Shown here: positions 1 to 9,727 of the stretch, one piece after another
Layout of the letters: each line of letters begins with the position of its first letter
Numbering within the stretch: position 1 is the stretch's first letter
Origin: Mytilus californianus
Taxonomy: Eukaryota; Mollusca; Bivalvia; Mytilida; Mytilidae
DNA: 64,000 nucleotides
Reading direction: 5' to 3'
Assembly (NCBI RefSeq): GCF_021869535.1
Contig: NW_026262712.1
Location: 54,006,384-54,070,383, forward strand
The notes under the pieces: model-generated
The model's database searches: none
Told to the model about the DNA's origin: nothing
Seen by the model: only the letters and a program-made list of their open reading frames with translations
Position numbers and translations under genes: made by a program

Positions 1-417
1 GTTCAATTTGGGGGTCCTCATTGCGGTCCGCGTTTAAGTCATATCGATTTCTTTAAAAAAACAAATCCAACGATTGGGATGGGAAAAAAATGTACAAAAT
101 TAATTGCAGGATAAAGACAATAACTGTTTAGTGTCTTTGAATATCAGCTGTAATTGTACTCGGCTCGAAACAGAAATAATAGCTCGCTGAAGCTCGCATT
201 ACATCTGTTTCTTAGCCTTGTACAAATACAGGTGATATTTAAAGACACTAAACAGTTATTGTCTATATTAAGGACAAGATCTTAAAACGATTTTTGCAGT
301 TCAATTTTCCTTTTATGGAAAATATACGGTCTAAGGCAAATATGTTAGAAAATTCCAAAAATAAAATGCTGTTATCTCGAGGACCAATGATATATATTTA
401 TCTTACTATGTAAATCC
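1..417. other. Non-coding 5' flank of the first retroelement
   Basis: No open frame is supported here. The stretch contains a long imperfect inverted repeat (listed separately) and otherwise AT-rich sequence. It may be the 5' untranslated part of the Penelope-like element that follows, or an unrelated insertion. The sequence alone does not decide. Confidence 0.4.
111..268. repeat. Long imperfect palindrome
   Basis: The left arm (about 111-173) and the right arm (about 205-268) are near-complementary. Both contain gacaataactgtttagtgt in opposite orientation, with a ~31-base spacer holding a short direct repeat (agctcgc twice). A transcript could fold into a long hairpin. It could be a small foldback element or a terminal structure of the downstream retroelement. 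Confidence 0.75.
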
Positions 418-1116
418 TTGCAAAGACTTATGTATTGGGAACTTCTTAGAAAATGTATATTCATAGATTTATATTTGTCTTTGCTTAGAAATGGAAAAAT
501 ATTAAATACTAAACTCGTTCAAAGGGTATCTACACGTCTCAATCTTCAAAATCGCTTATCTAAAAATACTACCATCGCTAACATTTTTAACAATAAAAAT
601 CGTGGTTACCCTTCTATCGTAGGTGAAACTGGACGATATTTATCTAAACGCACGCAAGAACACCTGTATCGTTTTAAAAGACCCAATAAATTCAAAAGTA
701 TCATTTGTCAACATCTTAAAAAGCACAATCATCCTATTAAATATTTAACAGTTCAACCTTTAGAAGCAGTAAATAAGCAGCCTGGTGAATCTCATTCAAA
801 GTTTGTACGATCACGGAAAATAATTGAATTAAATTGGATTAAAAAATTACAGACAGTCTACCCTCTCGGTCTTAATGATAATATCATGGGAATTGGTAAT
901 ATATCAAGAACCGATTCTGTTAACATTTTCGATATAGTTTCTAAAACTGTTCGTAAAAACCGTTCTCATGGGCGTAGAAAAAATCGCAATCAAAGACAAT
1001 TTCGGACCAACCATACAAATATTTCGGACCTAATTTCTATTTCAAAAAACAACGGCAGACATTATCTATTAACCAAGCTCTGTTCTTTACCTATAAATAA
1101 ATTAAATAAAATTTAA
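418..1116 (+). pseudogene. GIY-YIG endonuclease remnant of the Penelope-like element
   Basis: The 232-residue open frame begins with a non-ATG codon that is only a frame boundary. Residues about 68-82 read VGETGRYLSKRTQEH, the second half of a GIY-YIG fold with its conserved Arg. A Glu followed by NWIKKLQTVYP at about 137-148 fits the catalytic Glu region. His residues of the expected zinc-binding CCHH group are present (EH, QHLKKHNH). The first strand with the GIY motif and its Cys pair appears deleted: the text jumps from NNKNRGY directly to the VGETGR block. This domain would nick target DNA during integration. The same frame continues past the TAA at 1114 into the linker and RT, so this was the N-terminal part of one long protein. 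Confidence 0.75.
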
Positions 1117-2040
1117 GAGGATTGCAACACAATTTCATATTGCAGTCCTAAGTATGAAATCGTTCAAATTATAATGGCATATTGTTATTCTAAACTGTCT
1201 CCCAAAATTGATCGCCCTGAAGATCATAAAAAACATTTTATTAAAATAAAGTATGTCAATAAAGGTTTTGATTTTGTAAATATTGCCGGTATTTTTAACG
1301 ACCATTCTGTTAAAGAACAAATTCCTGGATATTTTGATAATACTGAACTCCCTCTTATTTGTTATATTTACAAGAAATCTACCTGAAAATTTGTGTTTAA
1401 TTATAGCCAAGTCTGTAAAGATGTAAATATCAGTGAAAATACACCTACGTCATGTAATTGAAGTAATTCCGAATACACTTATGGCCCCATTTCCCATGTT
1501 ATAACAGGAGACCTTAACATCGTTCGCGACCGAGAGTTAAAATCATTCCTCAGTAATGAACCTAAATATCGTCCCCCGTCAATTATTAATTGAAATGAGT
1601 GTCGTAATATCATCCACGACTAACTTCGTGCTTACTGTTTGAAATGGATAAAACGGGAAAAAGCTGACAAAAAATCTTTGGACTCTTTTTTTAATTCAGT
1701 AATGAAGATAGTTGATATACGTATACAACATTTTAAAGAACATTTTACTCTTATCAACAACCATAAAAATCCTATTTCTCGTATCAAACATAAACTTAAA
1801 AAACTAGCCAAGAAATTTGTTTTTGTCCCTGCTGATAAAGCTGCTAATAATATCATTATAGTTTGACGTAAATTTTACATTGAGGTTCTGTAAAAGGAAA
1901 TCACGAATTCACCAACATTCCAACTGACTTCATTTTCAGAAAACGATATCTGTAACAAACATAAACTATTAGCTACTTCTTTACAAGCAGAACCAAATAC
2001 AATGAAAGTCCTGGCTTCCGAAGCTACACAAATCACCTTA
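1117..2040 (+). pseudogene. Linker and RT fingers region of the Penelope-like element, with in-frame TGAs
   Basis: This continues the frame of the endonuclease. After the TAA at 1114 the translation runs on with only scattered stops. TCN-TGA (1453-1461) lies where the family has a short CxC motif, so the stop replaces the second Cys. FVFVPADKAANN (up to 1863) matches the first RT motif, and the next codon is TGA (1864) in a position I expect to be Cys. The TGA at 1591 looks like a Trp position (PSIIN-stop-NEC). The TGA at 1384 could be a mutated CGA. TAA stops at 1621 and 1891 are ordinary decay. Two TGAs at Cys positions are notable because Naiads of clams are reported to encode selenocysteine. 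Confidence 0.65.
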
Positions 2041-3206
2041 CAAATATAGATTTATTTCGTCTTCAAGTCATTGTTCCACTACTAAATTGTCTATTCTACT
2101 TACTAGTACACTTGGTACAATCAAAAACCTGAAAATAAATTGTTCAAATAAGGCCTTTGAAAATAGTGCAATTAACTACTTTTGGAGTGTCAAAAACTCG
2201 TTGGAAGTACTTGATAAATTTTGAATCTGTTCAAAGTTTTGATTTTTCTACCCTATATACCACTTTGCCTCATATTCTTAAAGTCGGAATGCAAATACAT
2301 ATGTTCAAACTCTTTTAGGTTTTTAGTAGCAACAAACAAAAGAGCTATGTCAATTGGACATGCTTTGATACTATATCGGCCCTTGGATTTTTACTTGATA
2401 ACATTTTTGTTCGCTTTGGAGATTCCGTATATCGTCAAGTTATCGGAATTCCAATGGGGACTAACTGTGCACCACTTATTGCGGACCTGTTTCTGTATTG
2501 TTATGAGTTACAATTTATGACTAAAATCAGCAAAGATCCATCGAAACAACATCTGATACAAAAATTTAACAATACTTTTAGATATTTGGATGATATATTG
2601 GCTCTCAATAATGACGACTTCAGTATGTATACTAAAGAAATTTATCCTGTTGAACTTACTTTAAATAAAGCAAATACTAACAATGACCACTGTCCTTTCC
2701 TCGATCTTGACATCTATATCATTAACGGGAAGCTTAATACAAAAATTTATGATAAAAGAGATGATTTTTCATTTCCTATCATTAATTATCCATTTTAAGA
2801 TGGTGACGTTCCCTTGTCACCATCTTATGGTGTTTATATATCTCAACTTGTACGATTCGCTCGTGAATGTAACAACGTATTAGATTTTAGCGAGAGAAAT
2901 TTATGTATTACTGAAAAATTATTACACCAGGGTTTTCGATATCATGAACTAGTCAAAATATTTACTAAATTTTATCATCGGTATAAGGACATCATTCATA
3001 AATATAACTCAACATGCAGACATCTTATACGTTTGGGTATTTCACATCCAATCTTTTATGGTAATATTCTTTACAAAGCACAAAAATGTCAGTATTCACC
3101 TCAAAAGCTAACAAAACCTTTAAACAGACTTATTAAGAAGGGATATAGTTTAACCCCGCCGCATTTTTGCGCCTGTCCCAAGTCAGGAGCCTCTAGCCTT
3201 TGTTAG
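2041..3206 (+). pseudogene. Reverse transcriptase core and C-terminus of the Penelope-like element
   Basis: Reverse transcriptase, which copies the element's RNA into DNA. The pieces lie in two frames. FDFSTLYTTLPH has its catalytic Asp codon at 2241-2243. FGDSVYRQVIGIPMGTNC follows (about 2409-2467). YLDD is at 2583-2594, then CPFLDLDIY, KIYDKRDDFSFPI and YGVYISQLVRFARE. A frameshift lies near 2217, a damaged stretch at 2275-2340, and a TAA at 2797 interrupts a position that related sequence fills with Leu. The C-terminus runs directly into tail sequence at about 3153 (TPPHFCACPKSG), so the coding end may be a junction from an internal deletion. Confidence 0.8.
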
Positions 3207-3440
3207 TCTTGTATTATTTTTAATTTTAGTTTCTTGTGTACAATTTGGAGTTTAGTATGGCGTTCATTATCACTGAACTAGTATATATATTTGTTTAGGG
3301 GCCAGCTGAAGGACGCCTCCGGGTGCGGGAATTTCTCGCAGCATTGAAGACCTGTTGGTGGCCTTCTGCTGTTGTCTGTTCTGTGGTCGGGTTGTTGTCT
3401 CTTTGACACATTCCCCATTTCCATTCTTAATTTTACGATA
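3150..3440 (+). repeat. Naiad-type 3' tail, copy 1
   Basis: Begins near ttaaccccgccgcattt, contains ggggccagctgaaggac and cctccgggtgcggga, and ends at cacattccccatttccattc. The same module recurs at 4306-4884 (longer at its 5' side), 37096-37372 and 50232-50374, always on the plus strand. It is the 3' untranslated end of the element, and 5'-truncated copies keep only this part. Confidence 0.8.
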
Positions 3441-3575
3441 CTGTTGTCAGGTCATTAAAGATTGCATATTTTGGCTTTAATATTGATTCACTTATAGGGT
3501 CTTTGCATCGGAATTAAACATATTTATTCTAAAACCAGTTGTTGGCATGACACGGGTTATGTTCTTCTCATATAT
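3441..3575. other. Spacer between two retroelement copies
   Basis: AT-rich sequence with no recognised feature. Confidence 0.4.
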
Positions 3576-4305
3576 TTTATATATTCTATCCCATCGAACT
3601 AGAGATAAAGGATACAACAGATACAGTTAACTCTGCCTCATATCTTGACTTACATCTAGAAATTGACAATGAGGGTCGGTTGAAAACAAAACTTTACGAC
3701 AAAAGAGATGATTTCAGCTTCCCAATTGTGAACTTTCCATTTCTATGTAGCAACATTCCAGCAGCACCTGCATACGGAGTATATATCTCCCAATGGATAC
3801 GATATTCCCGGGCTTGTGTTTCCTATCATGATTTCCTTGATAGAGGATTGCTGCTTACAAGGAAGCTATTAAGCCAAGAGTTCCAAATGGTGAAGTTGAA
3901 ATCATCCCTTCGTAAATTTTACGGACGCCATCACGAGTTGGTTGACCGTTATGGAATAACCGTTTCACAGATGATATCGGATATGTTCCTTATGTCGTAA
4001 CTACAATACCCTTCCCTTTTCACGAATGTGACTTACCGAATTAGACTATTAACCGGATTTGTAATAACATAAGCAACACGACGGGTGCCACATGTAGAGC
4101 AGGATCTGCTTACCCTTCCGGAGCACCTGAGATCACACCCAGTTTTTGGTGGGGTTCGTGTTGCTTAGTCTTTAGTTTTCTATGTTGTGTCATCTGTACT
4201 ATTATTTGTCTGTTTGTCTTTTTATTTTTGGCCATGTCGTTGTCAGTTTGTTTTCGATCTATGAGTTTGACTGTCCCTCTGGTATCTTTCGTCCCTATTT
4301 TATGA
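3576..4305 (+). mobile_element. 5'-truncated Penelope-like element, family 2 (RT end plus 3' tail)
   Basis: The coding part (3576-4000) is open and gives YPIELEIKDTT, KTKLYDKRDDFSFPIVNF, YGVYISQWIRYSRAC and KFYGRHHELVDRYG, ending at TAA 3998. It is the C-terminal part of an RT clearly related to, but distinct from, the copy before it. The same family recurs at 51880-52885, where YIDD is preserved. The tail (4001-4305) contains agcaacacg and, further on, cgtgttgct, which can pair into a stem. It ends with gactgtccctctggtatct. Truncation falls inside the RT palm, as expected for an incomplete reverse-transcribed insertion. Confidence 0.8.
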
Positions 4306-4884
4306 TGGTATAATACTAAACTCCTAACAGGAGGGATTGTCCCTGATGTTCATATGATGTAGACATAATCTTTCAATCAGTTTAATTGAGGTCTGGAGCT
4401 GGCATGTCAGTAACTGCTTGTAGTCTGTTGTTATTTATGTATTATTGTTATTTTGTTTATTTTCTTTTGTTTCCTATTCTGACATCGGACTCGGACTTCT
4501 CTTAAACTGAGTTTTACTGTGCGTACTGTTGTACGTTTGTTTTTTCTACATTGGCTAGAGGTATAGGGGGAGAGTTGAGATCTCAAAAAACATGTTTAAC
4601 CCCGCCGCATTTTTGCGCCTGTCCCAAGTCAAGAGCCTCTGGCCTTTGTTAGTCTTGTATCATTTTTAATTTTAGTTTCTTGTGTATAATTTGGAGTTTA
4701 GTATGACGTCCATTATCACTGAACTAGTATACATATTTGTTTAGGGGCCAGCTGAAGGACACCTCCGGGTGCGGGAGTTTCTCGCTGCATTGAAGACCCA
4801 TTGGTGTCCTTCGGCTGTTGTCTGCTCTATGGTCGGGTTGGTGTCTCTTTGACACATTCATCATTTCCATTCTCAATTTTATTT
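4306..4884 (+). repeat. Naiad-type 3' tail, copy 2 (long form)
   Basis: The segment 4590-4884 repeats the tail at 3150-3440 with few differences. The stretch before it (4306-4590, with ctggagctggcatgtcag and attggctagaggtatag) belongs, as I remember it, to the same mussel repeat and is missing from copy 1. Copy 1 therefore seems to have lost about 280 bases before its tail. Confidence 0.65.
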
Positions 4885-5595
4885 TTATTTGATTTTCGAA
4901 TTCAACGAACCAAAAGAGGAAATAAAAGGGCTAGTGCCAGTTAAGATTTTTATTCGTTATGTTATTTTTAATGAAAGGACAGCGTGTACTGCATACATTG
5001 TAACATATGTTTAACATCTCACATACATTAATATCAATATACCAATTTTATCTACATAACCTATGAAAATGTTAACATAGTTACACTTTATCATTCCGCT
5101 GTTGGGTTATAGCTACATGTTTTTTTTTCTATTATTTTTTCTCTTTTATCAGATGAATTTTGTTCATATTGAAGCACCGCTTGGTACATGCATATGCACA
5201 AGGATATGATTGTTTACCCTCTCTCTTTTCATGTTTTTTTTCGAAATCGTAAAATATTCTTCATGGAGACACTTGATCATTTATGCGCTTGATTAAATAC
5301 GAAAGTTATGCTAATGTCTTGAGAGCGAAAGAAAAAAGGAACTAAATTTTGACTGTTTGACTTAATCATATCTATTGGTATTTGGTTTGATTTAAAAGAC
5401 ATCCCATATTCAGGAGGGGTATTTCCAAAAATATCAGCCTTGAAAATAAATTTCATTCTCCTAGGGACGAATGAAAGATTGCCTGAGGGCTCTACAAATT
5501 AATCAACCTTTCGCAATAATATTTATTTATATTTTTATTGAGTTTACATTTATTCAAAGTCGTAAAAAGAGGCAAATAATACATTAGGAACAATT
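4885..5595. other. No recognised feature
   Basis: AT-rich sequence. No open frame, structured repeat or known element could be supported. Confidence 0.4.
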
Positions 5596-5832
5596 AAAAT
5601 CCATAAGTCGAAGAGAAACCGACAGAAATATGGCAAAAAACGAAAAGCGACTTAACGACAAACAATAGTTTTCAAAATACTACATAGAAAACTAAAGACT
5701 GAGCAACACGAATCTCACAGACAAAAGACATGGGTGATCTCATATGCTCCGGAAGGGTTAGCAGATTCTTCTAAACATGTGGCACCTGTTATGTTGCTCG
5801 GGATAAACACACACTCAGTGATAAGTCTCCTT
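5596..5832 (-). repeat. Family-2 Penelope-like 3' tail, reverse strand
   Basis: The reverse complement of this stretch follows the tail at 4073-4305: agcaacataacaggtgcc, ggagcatatgagatcacc, attcgtgttgct and a T-rich run. It is more diverged than the other copies and has no RT attached. Confidence 0.65.
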
Positions 5833-7284
5833 CGGTGATGCCACAATCGGGGAAAAGACGACGGGATTACGACTACGACAATTGGAAAATATCCGTGGGC
5901 ATCTGTGATGCAGATATTAAGTTATTATAGATGTTAGCCATATCAAAATGGCAAGTGAAGACAACTTTGTAATAAGACGTTGGAAAAAAAAATGACGAAC
6001 AAATTTGTTATTTACTTAAACATGTATGCGCTGAGATATCTCTGTTTATTTACCTCACATTGTTTAATTTTGTATTCTAATTATTTATTGTCCTGAATAT
6101 ACATGGATTATTTGCCGCTGGACGTTAAGTGTGCAACAATCAATCAATCCAAGCATGTAAATTCTGTCGTAAGGGAAGACATTATATTCGACTTGTGTTA
6201 CCTTACATTTTGGATCGGTTTTGACGATGATGAAGAAAGTTTTCCGGATCAGTCTTGCGATTTTCTAATCCCCCAAACCCCCCTCCCTCACAAAAAAAAA
6301 TACAAAAAAAACATAAGAAAATAATTGAAAACAATCCAAAAATATTGATTGGGATTGAGAATTAAATGGTCCAGCTTAAAAAGGAGATATTTAGTATTTG
6401 AAAAGAGGGGTAGAAATAGAAAAACTCCGATTTGAATTTGAATGCAAGTTTTACTATTCAGCTGGAGAAACATCAGCTTTTTAAGTATAGCTCGGACTTT
6501 TAGAACTAGTTGAATTAGAGGACAGACATAAATACATACAGAGCAGAATTAGACCAAATGAACGCGTGATAATGTTAAGAAATATCATGCTATAGTATTT
6601 CACAATCCCTGTAAATTCAATGAATGGAAATGTTTATCTAATCAACAAATACATTTTCATCTCCAGTTGCAGCTTTGATTTGTTTGTTGGTTTTGTAAAC
6701 TGCTCCAAAAACGTTTTAAACATTTTTGATTTGGAAAATTCTTGCATTGTATTTGCTTATTCATTTGCTGCAGTTGGCTTGCTTGCAGAGAAAACTGCTG
6801 AGAGATAGTGGATGCTACGAAAGGGTGTACAATATTTAACCTAATGCTTTCAAGACTTTACGGCAAACATATGGCGCTGTATTTAAGAGTTTTAAGAATT
6901 TGTGCATACAGCTAGAATTTGCTGAACTGCAACTGAATGTCGAAAAAATGATTCATGTATCATTTATACTTTGCATAGCTTATTCCAATGGGTCTCAGAT
7001 ATGCTTCATTTACTTTAATTTCAATAATGTAATACACATGGTCTTTTCGTTCAACACTAGGAAAATTACTCATACATAAAAACATAATGGGAATATGTGC
7101 ACGTGGCAATATCTCAGTCACTGCTCTTTTCGACATGGTCTCTACTGTTCAACAATAAGCAAACGATTAAAGAATGAAAGCCTTACTGGTATATGAATAT
7201 GAGACCTTATTTCAGTTGTCCCTGATTGTGGTTCCCAACGACAGTACAACTAATTAAAGCTTTTAAGTAGGCCAGATTGAATAA
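5833..7284. other. Mostly unannotated; one short dispersed repeat at 6070-6155
   Basis: Apart from the repeat near 6070-6155 (listed separately) I see nothing supportable. Open frames at 6103 and 6620 are short, AT-rich and match nothing I know. Confidence 0.4.
6070..6155 (+). repeat. Dispersed repeat tail with (CAAT)n-like end
   Basis: Contains atttgccgctggacgttaag followed by caacaatcaatcaatcc. The reverse complement of the same unit occurs at 61990-62080. I recognise this as a very common tail in mussel genomes, and it is probably the 3' end of a short non-autonomous element. Confidence 0.6.
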
Positions 7285-7450
7285 AAACTTACCAAAGGTA
7301 CCAGGCTATAACTAGTTACACTAATTTCGCGTTTCGTCTTCATAAGATTCAGCAATGGCGCTTGATTCTCAATAAAAGGAAAGCCAAAACAAATAAAAAG
7401 TTGAAGATCATTAAAAAAACAAAAATTCTGAAAAGTTAAGAGCCGTGATT
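7285..7450 (+). repeat. SINE-like repeat fragment ('gcgtttcgtcttcataag')
   Basis: Contains ttcgcgtttcgtcttcataa and a later agttgaagatcatt. It resembles a dispersed bivalve repeat in which gcgcgtttcgtct is followed by a 'tgaagagcattg' segment. A related segment is part of each B unit in the array (for example 11360-11450, 11745-11760). Confidence 0.5.
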
Positions 7451-8147
7451 AATACGGCTAAGGCCATCTATACCCGGGGGCATCAAAACATTTCGATTAA
7501 TCAAACATTTTATAAACAGAAATAACACAGAAGTGATGACTACTGGGATAGTGAAACAAAAAGTCAGTAATAGTCATATGAATATAGCCCAATATCTTTC
7601 TCTAAGAAACAATAAACTCAATATGTAAAAACCCATATGACTAAAATAAGAACACGACAGTTAGTCATAGAACTTTTGTTTATTGAAACTGATTTTAAAT
7701 AAAAGCTAATACAATAGCATAATTTTGGCACTCTTGGCTTACTACAACATAAAAAAACTGACATTTCTTGGGTGATCAATAAACTGTAAAGTGCCTTAGA
7801 AAATTAAATAGCAAGTATGAATACAATTTTCTTTTTGCGTATATAATTCAAGTCAAATCAAATTTAAGTCTTGACCTTCAGCGCTCCCGAATCGATTACA
7901 TACACATATACAAGACATAAAACAAAGATAAACAAAAATAAACACTAAACTGTACTAAATTGGAACAATACACGATGAAGGGATATTATCTAAACCAATT
8001 GTATTATATCTTAAACCGTGTTGATTATATTTCGTTGCCTTAGTTAAACCTCGAACAAATACTGAACAATATTCATTCCCATTTAATGATGCTTATTTGT
8101 GTTTGAAAGTTGATGCTGTATAAGTGCGTTGGTTTTTTGATTTTTTT
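7451..8147. other. No recognised feature
   Basis: AT-rich sequence without a supportable gene or repeat. Confidence 0.4.
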
Positions 8148-8200
8148 GGGGAGAAAGGGGGAGGGGGGAGGATGCGGTGGCGGGGGTGGGGGCGCTGGCG
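8148..8200 (+). other. G-rich tract, possible G-quadruplex
   Basis: Several runs of four to six G separated by short linkers (ggggagaaaggggga, then gaggggggagg and gcgggggtgggggcg) stand out in otherwise AT-rich DNA. The spacing would permit a four-stranded G structure. Confidence 0.5.
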
Positions 8201-8224
8201 AAAACAACAGGGTAATTCATTATT

Positions 8225-9130
8225 CATTTCAATCTGTTTGTAATTCAGTATGCTATTTGATTCATTAGTAAGTCCGATCTTGCTTTATTGTAGTGAGGTT
8301 TGGGGTGTTTATAATAATTCAGGAGACATTTCCAATTTTGAAAAAAAAAAACCATATAAAGTTCATAAAAGAATCTTTAGGAGTTCATTGCAGAACACTA
8401 AATGCTGCATGTAGAGCTGAATTTGGCAGGCTAACATTGTGGTTAAAATTTCATTTTCTTGTATAAATTTTTTTGATTATATTTTGAAGTCTGTTGTATC
8501 CAAAATTTTTCTGGCAACTGAAAACAAATTACCCCTGGACAAAGAAACTTTATTCTATTTTAAGCAATCTAGGATTTTCAAGCCTAGCTAGGAGGGGCGG
8601 TTAGAGTGGGTGTCATCTCGATTTTCCGAAAAAATAAAGTATTCTATCCAGGATCCCGTAAAATTAATCATAAATTCCCGAGTCCCATTAGAGGTAAATC
8701 CCGAATTCCCGCGAAAAATAAAGACCAAATTCCGAATTCCTCGCAAAAATAAAGGCCTAATCCCGACGTCCCGAAAAAGGTCCTTCCGCCCCTTTAGGTG
8801 GAAATGTTCTATTAAAAACTATCTACCAAGTATTAAACAACTAGTAATTGATCAGTGCACGCAGGATCAATATTAAAAAATGTACGATTCATTCAAACTA
8901 AAATTTTATCAAAAATTATATAATTCAAATCAGCGTAGTTCTTACGTTGATATTCTAAGGAACAAATCAAAAAGGTCATCCCTGTGTAAACTAAGATTAA
9001 GTGCTCACAGTCTTGCCATAGAAAAAGGTCGACATTTAGACATACCCACCAAAGAACGAGTTTGCAATGTATGTAAATCGGATGAGATTAAAATAACTTT
9101 TTACTGAAGCGTGAAAAATAATTTAAAAAA
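8225..9130 (+). pseudogene. 3' end of a LINE retrotransposon (RT C-terminal region)
   Basis: The translation gives LFDSLVSPILLYCSEVWGVY (about 8254-8313), then FIKESLGVHCRTLNAACRAE, and after an interruption CKLRLSAHSLAIEKGRHLDI with a CNVC pair near the end. This is the arrangement seen after the RT core in Jockey/CR1-like LINEs. The frame shifts several times, and about 200 bases are inserted at 8590-8790. It is a dead, 5'-truncated copy. Confidence 0.65.
8590..8790. repeat. Internally repetitive insertion within the LINE remnant
   Basis: Several imperfect copies of a short unit resembling 'aaattcccg...aaaaataaa' (8650-8770) interrupt the LINE coding remnant. The edges are GC-richer (ggaggggcggttagag and ccttccgccccttt) and partly complementary, so this may be a small mobile element. 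I do not recognise the family. Confidence 0.45.
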
Positions 9131-9550
9131 AATATTATATTAAATATACCTCTTCCAAGTCATAGTGAAAATCAAGTAAATATGAAATGTTGCATTATAG
9201 AAATGAGATTTTATCTTCCTAATTATAACATATTATTTCATTATTCTATATTCACTTGTATTACTATACAAAGAAGAACGTGTAAATAATACTTGCTATC
9301 AATCAGACACGATCAGTGTCCTTTGAAAATCGGTTAAATAGGTAAACACGATAAGATGTCGGTATAAATATTAAAATTTCAATATTATGCGAATTTGTTG
9401 TTTTCTAAAATTAGTATTCTTCTAACACAATTCTAAATTTCTTTTGAAATTAGAACATCTGTCATCCAAGACCAATGATGCTTCATTCATTATTGTTAAA
9501 ATACTCCATTGTAAGCAAAACAAATGATTTAAGTCTGAACAAACAAATGT
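9131..9550. other. No recognised feature
   Basis: AT-rich sequence left of the tandem array. Nothing supportable. Confidence 0.4.
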
Positions 9551-9727
9551 TGTATGTGTCAGCTAAAATCTATATATGATTAAAGAACCTAGTTTCTGTT
9601 TTATAATGATCTATTGTATCTAAAATATGCACGGAAGAAAATTTCCCTTCTCTGTGATCGATGTTATTGTCGACTGAAATCTATAAAAATGCTTCAACTA
9701 CTTCTTTTTACAAAAAGACACTTTGTT
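9551..9727 (+). repeat. Array part L1
   Basis: About 177 bases matching 11912-12094 and 20093-20275 (agctaaaatctatatat, atgcacggaag, ctccgtgatcgat-like phrases). It is joined straight to B1 with no Y between. Confidence 0.75.

Larger units (their letters stand above)
418..3440 (+). mobile_element. Degenerate Penelope-like retroelement with permuted domains (Naiad-like)
   Basis: Reading from 5' to 3', there is a GIY-YIG endonuclease remnant, a linker with a C-N-stop motif, and a reverse transcriptase carrying FDFSTLYTTLPH, IPMGTNCAPL and YLDD. It ends in a GC-richer 3' tail that recurs elsewhere in the window. Endonuclease before RT is the permuted order described for the Naiad/Chlamys clade of Penelope-like elements; canonical members have it after RT. 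From 418 to about 2040 one frame reads through seven stops (TGA at 1384, 1459, 1591, 1864; TAA at 1114, 1621, 1891). A frameshift then precedes the RT core and more follow. The copy is dead. The family assignment comes from domain order and remembered motifs, not from an alignment. Confidence 0.8.
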
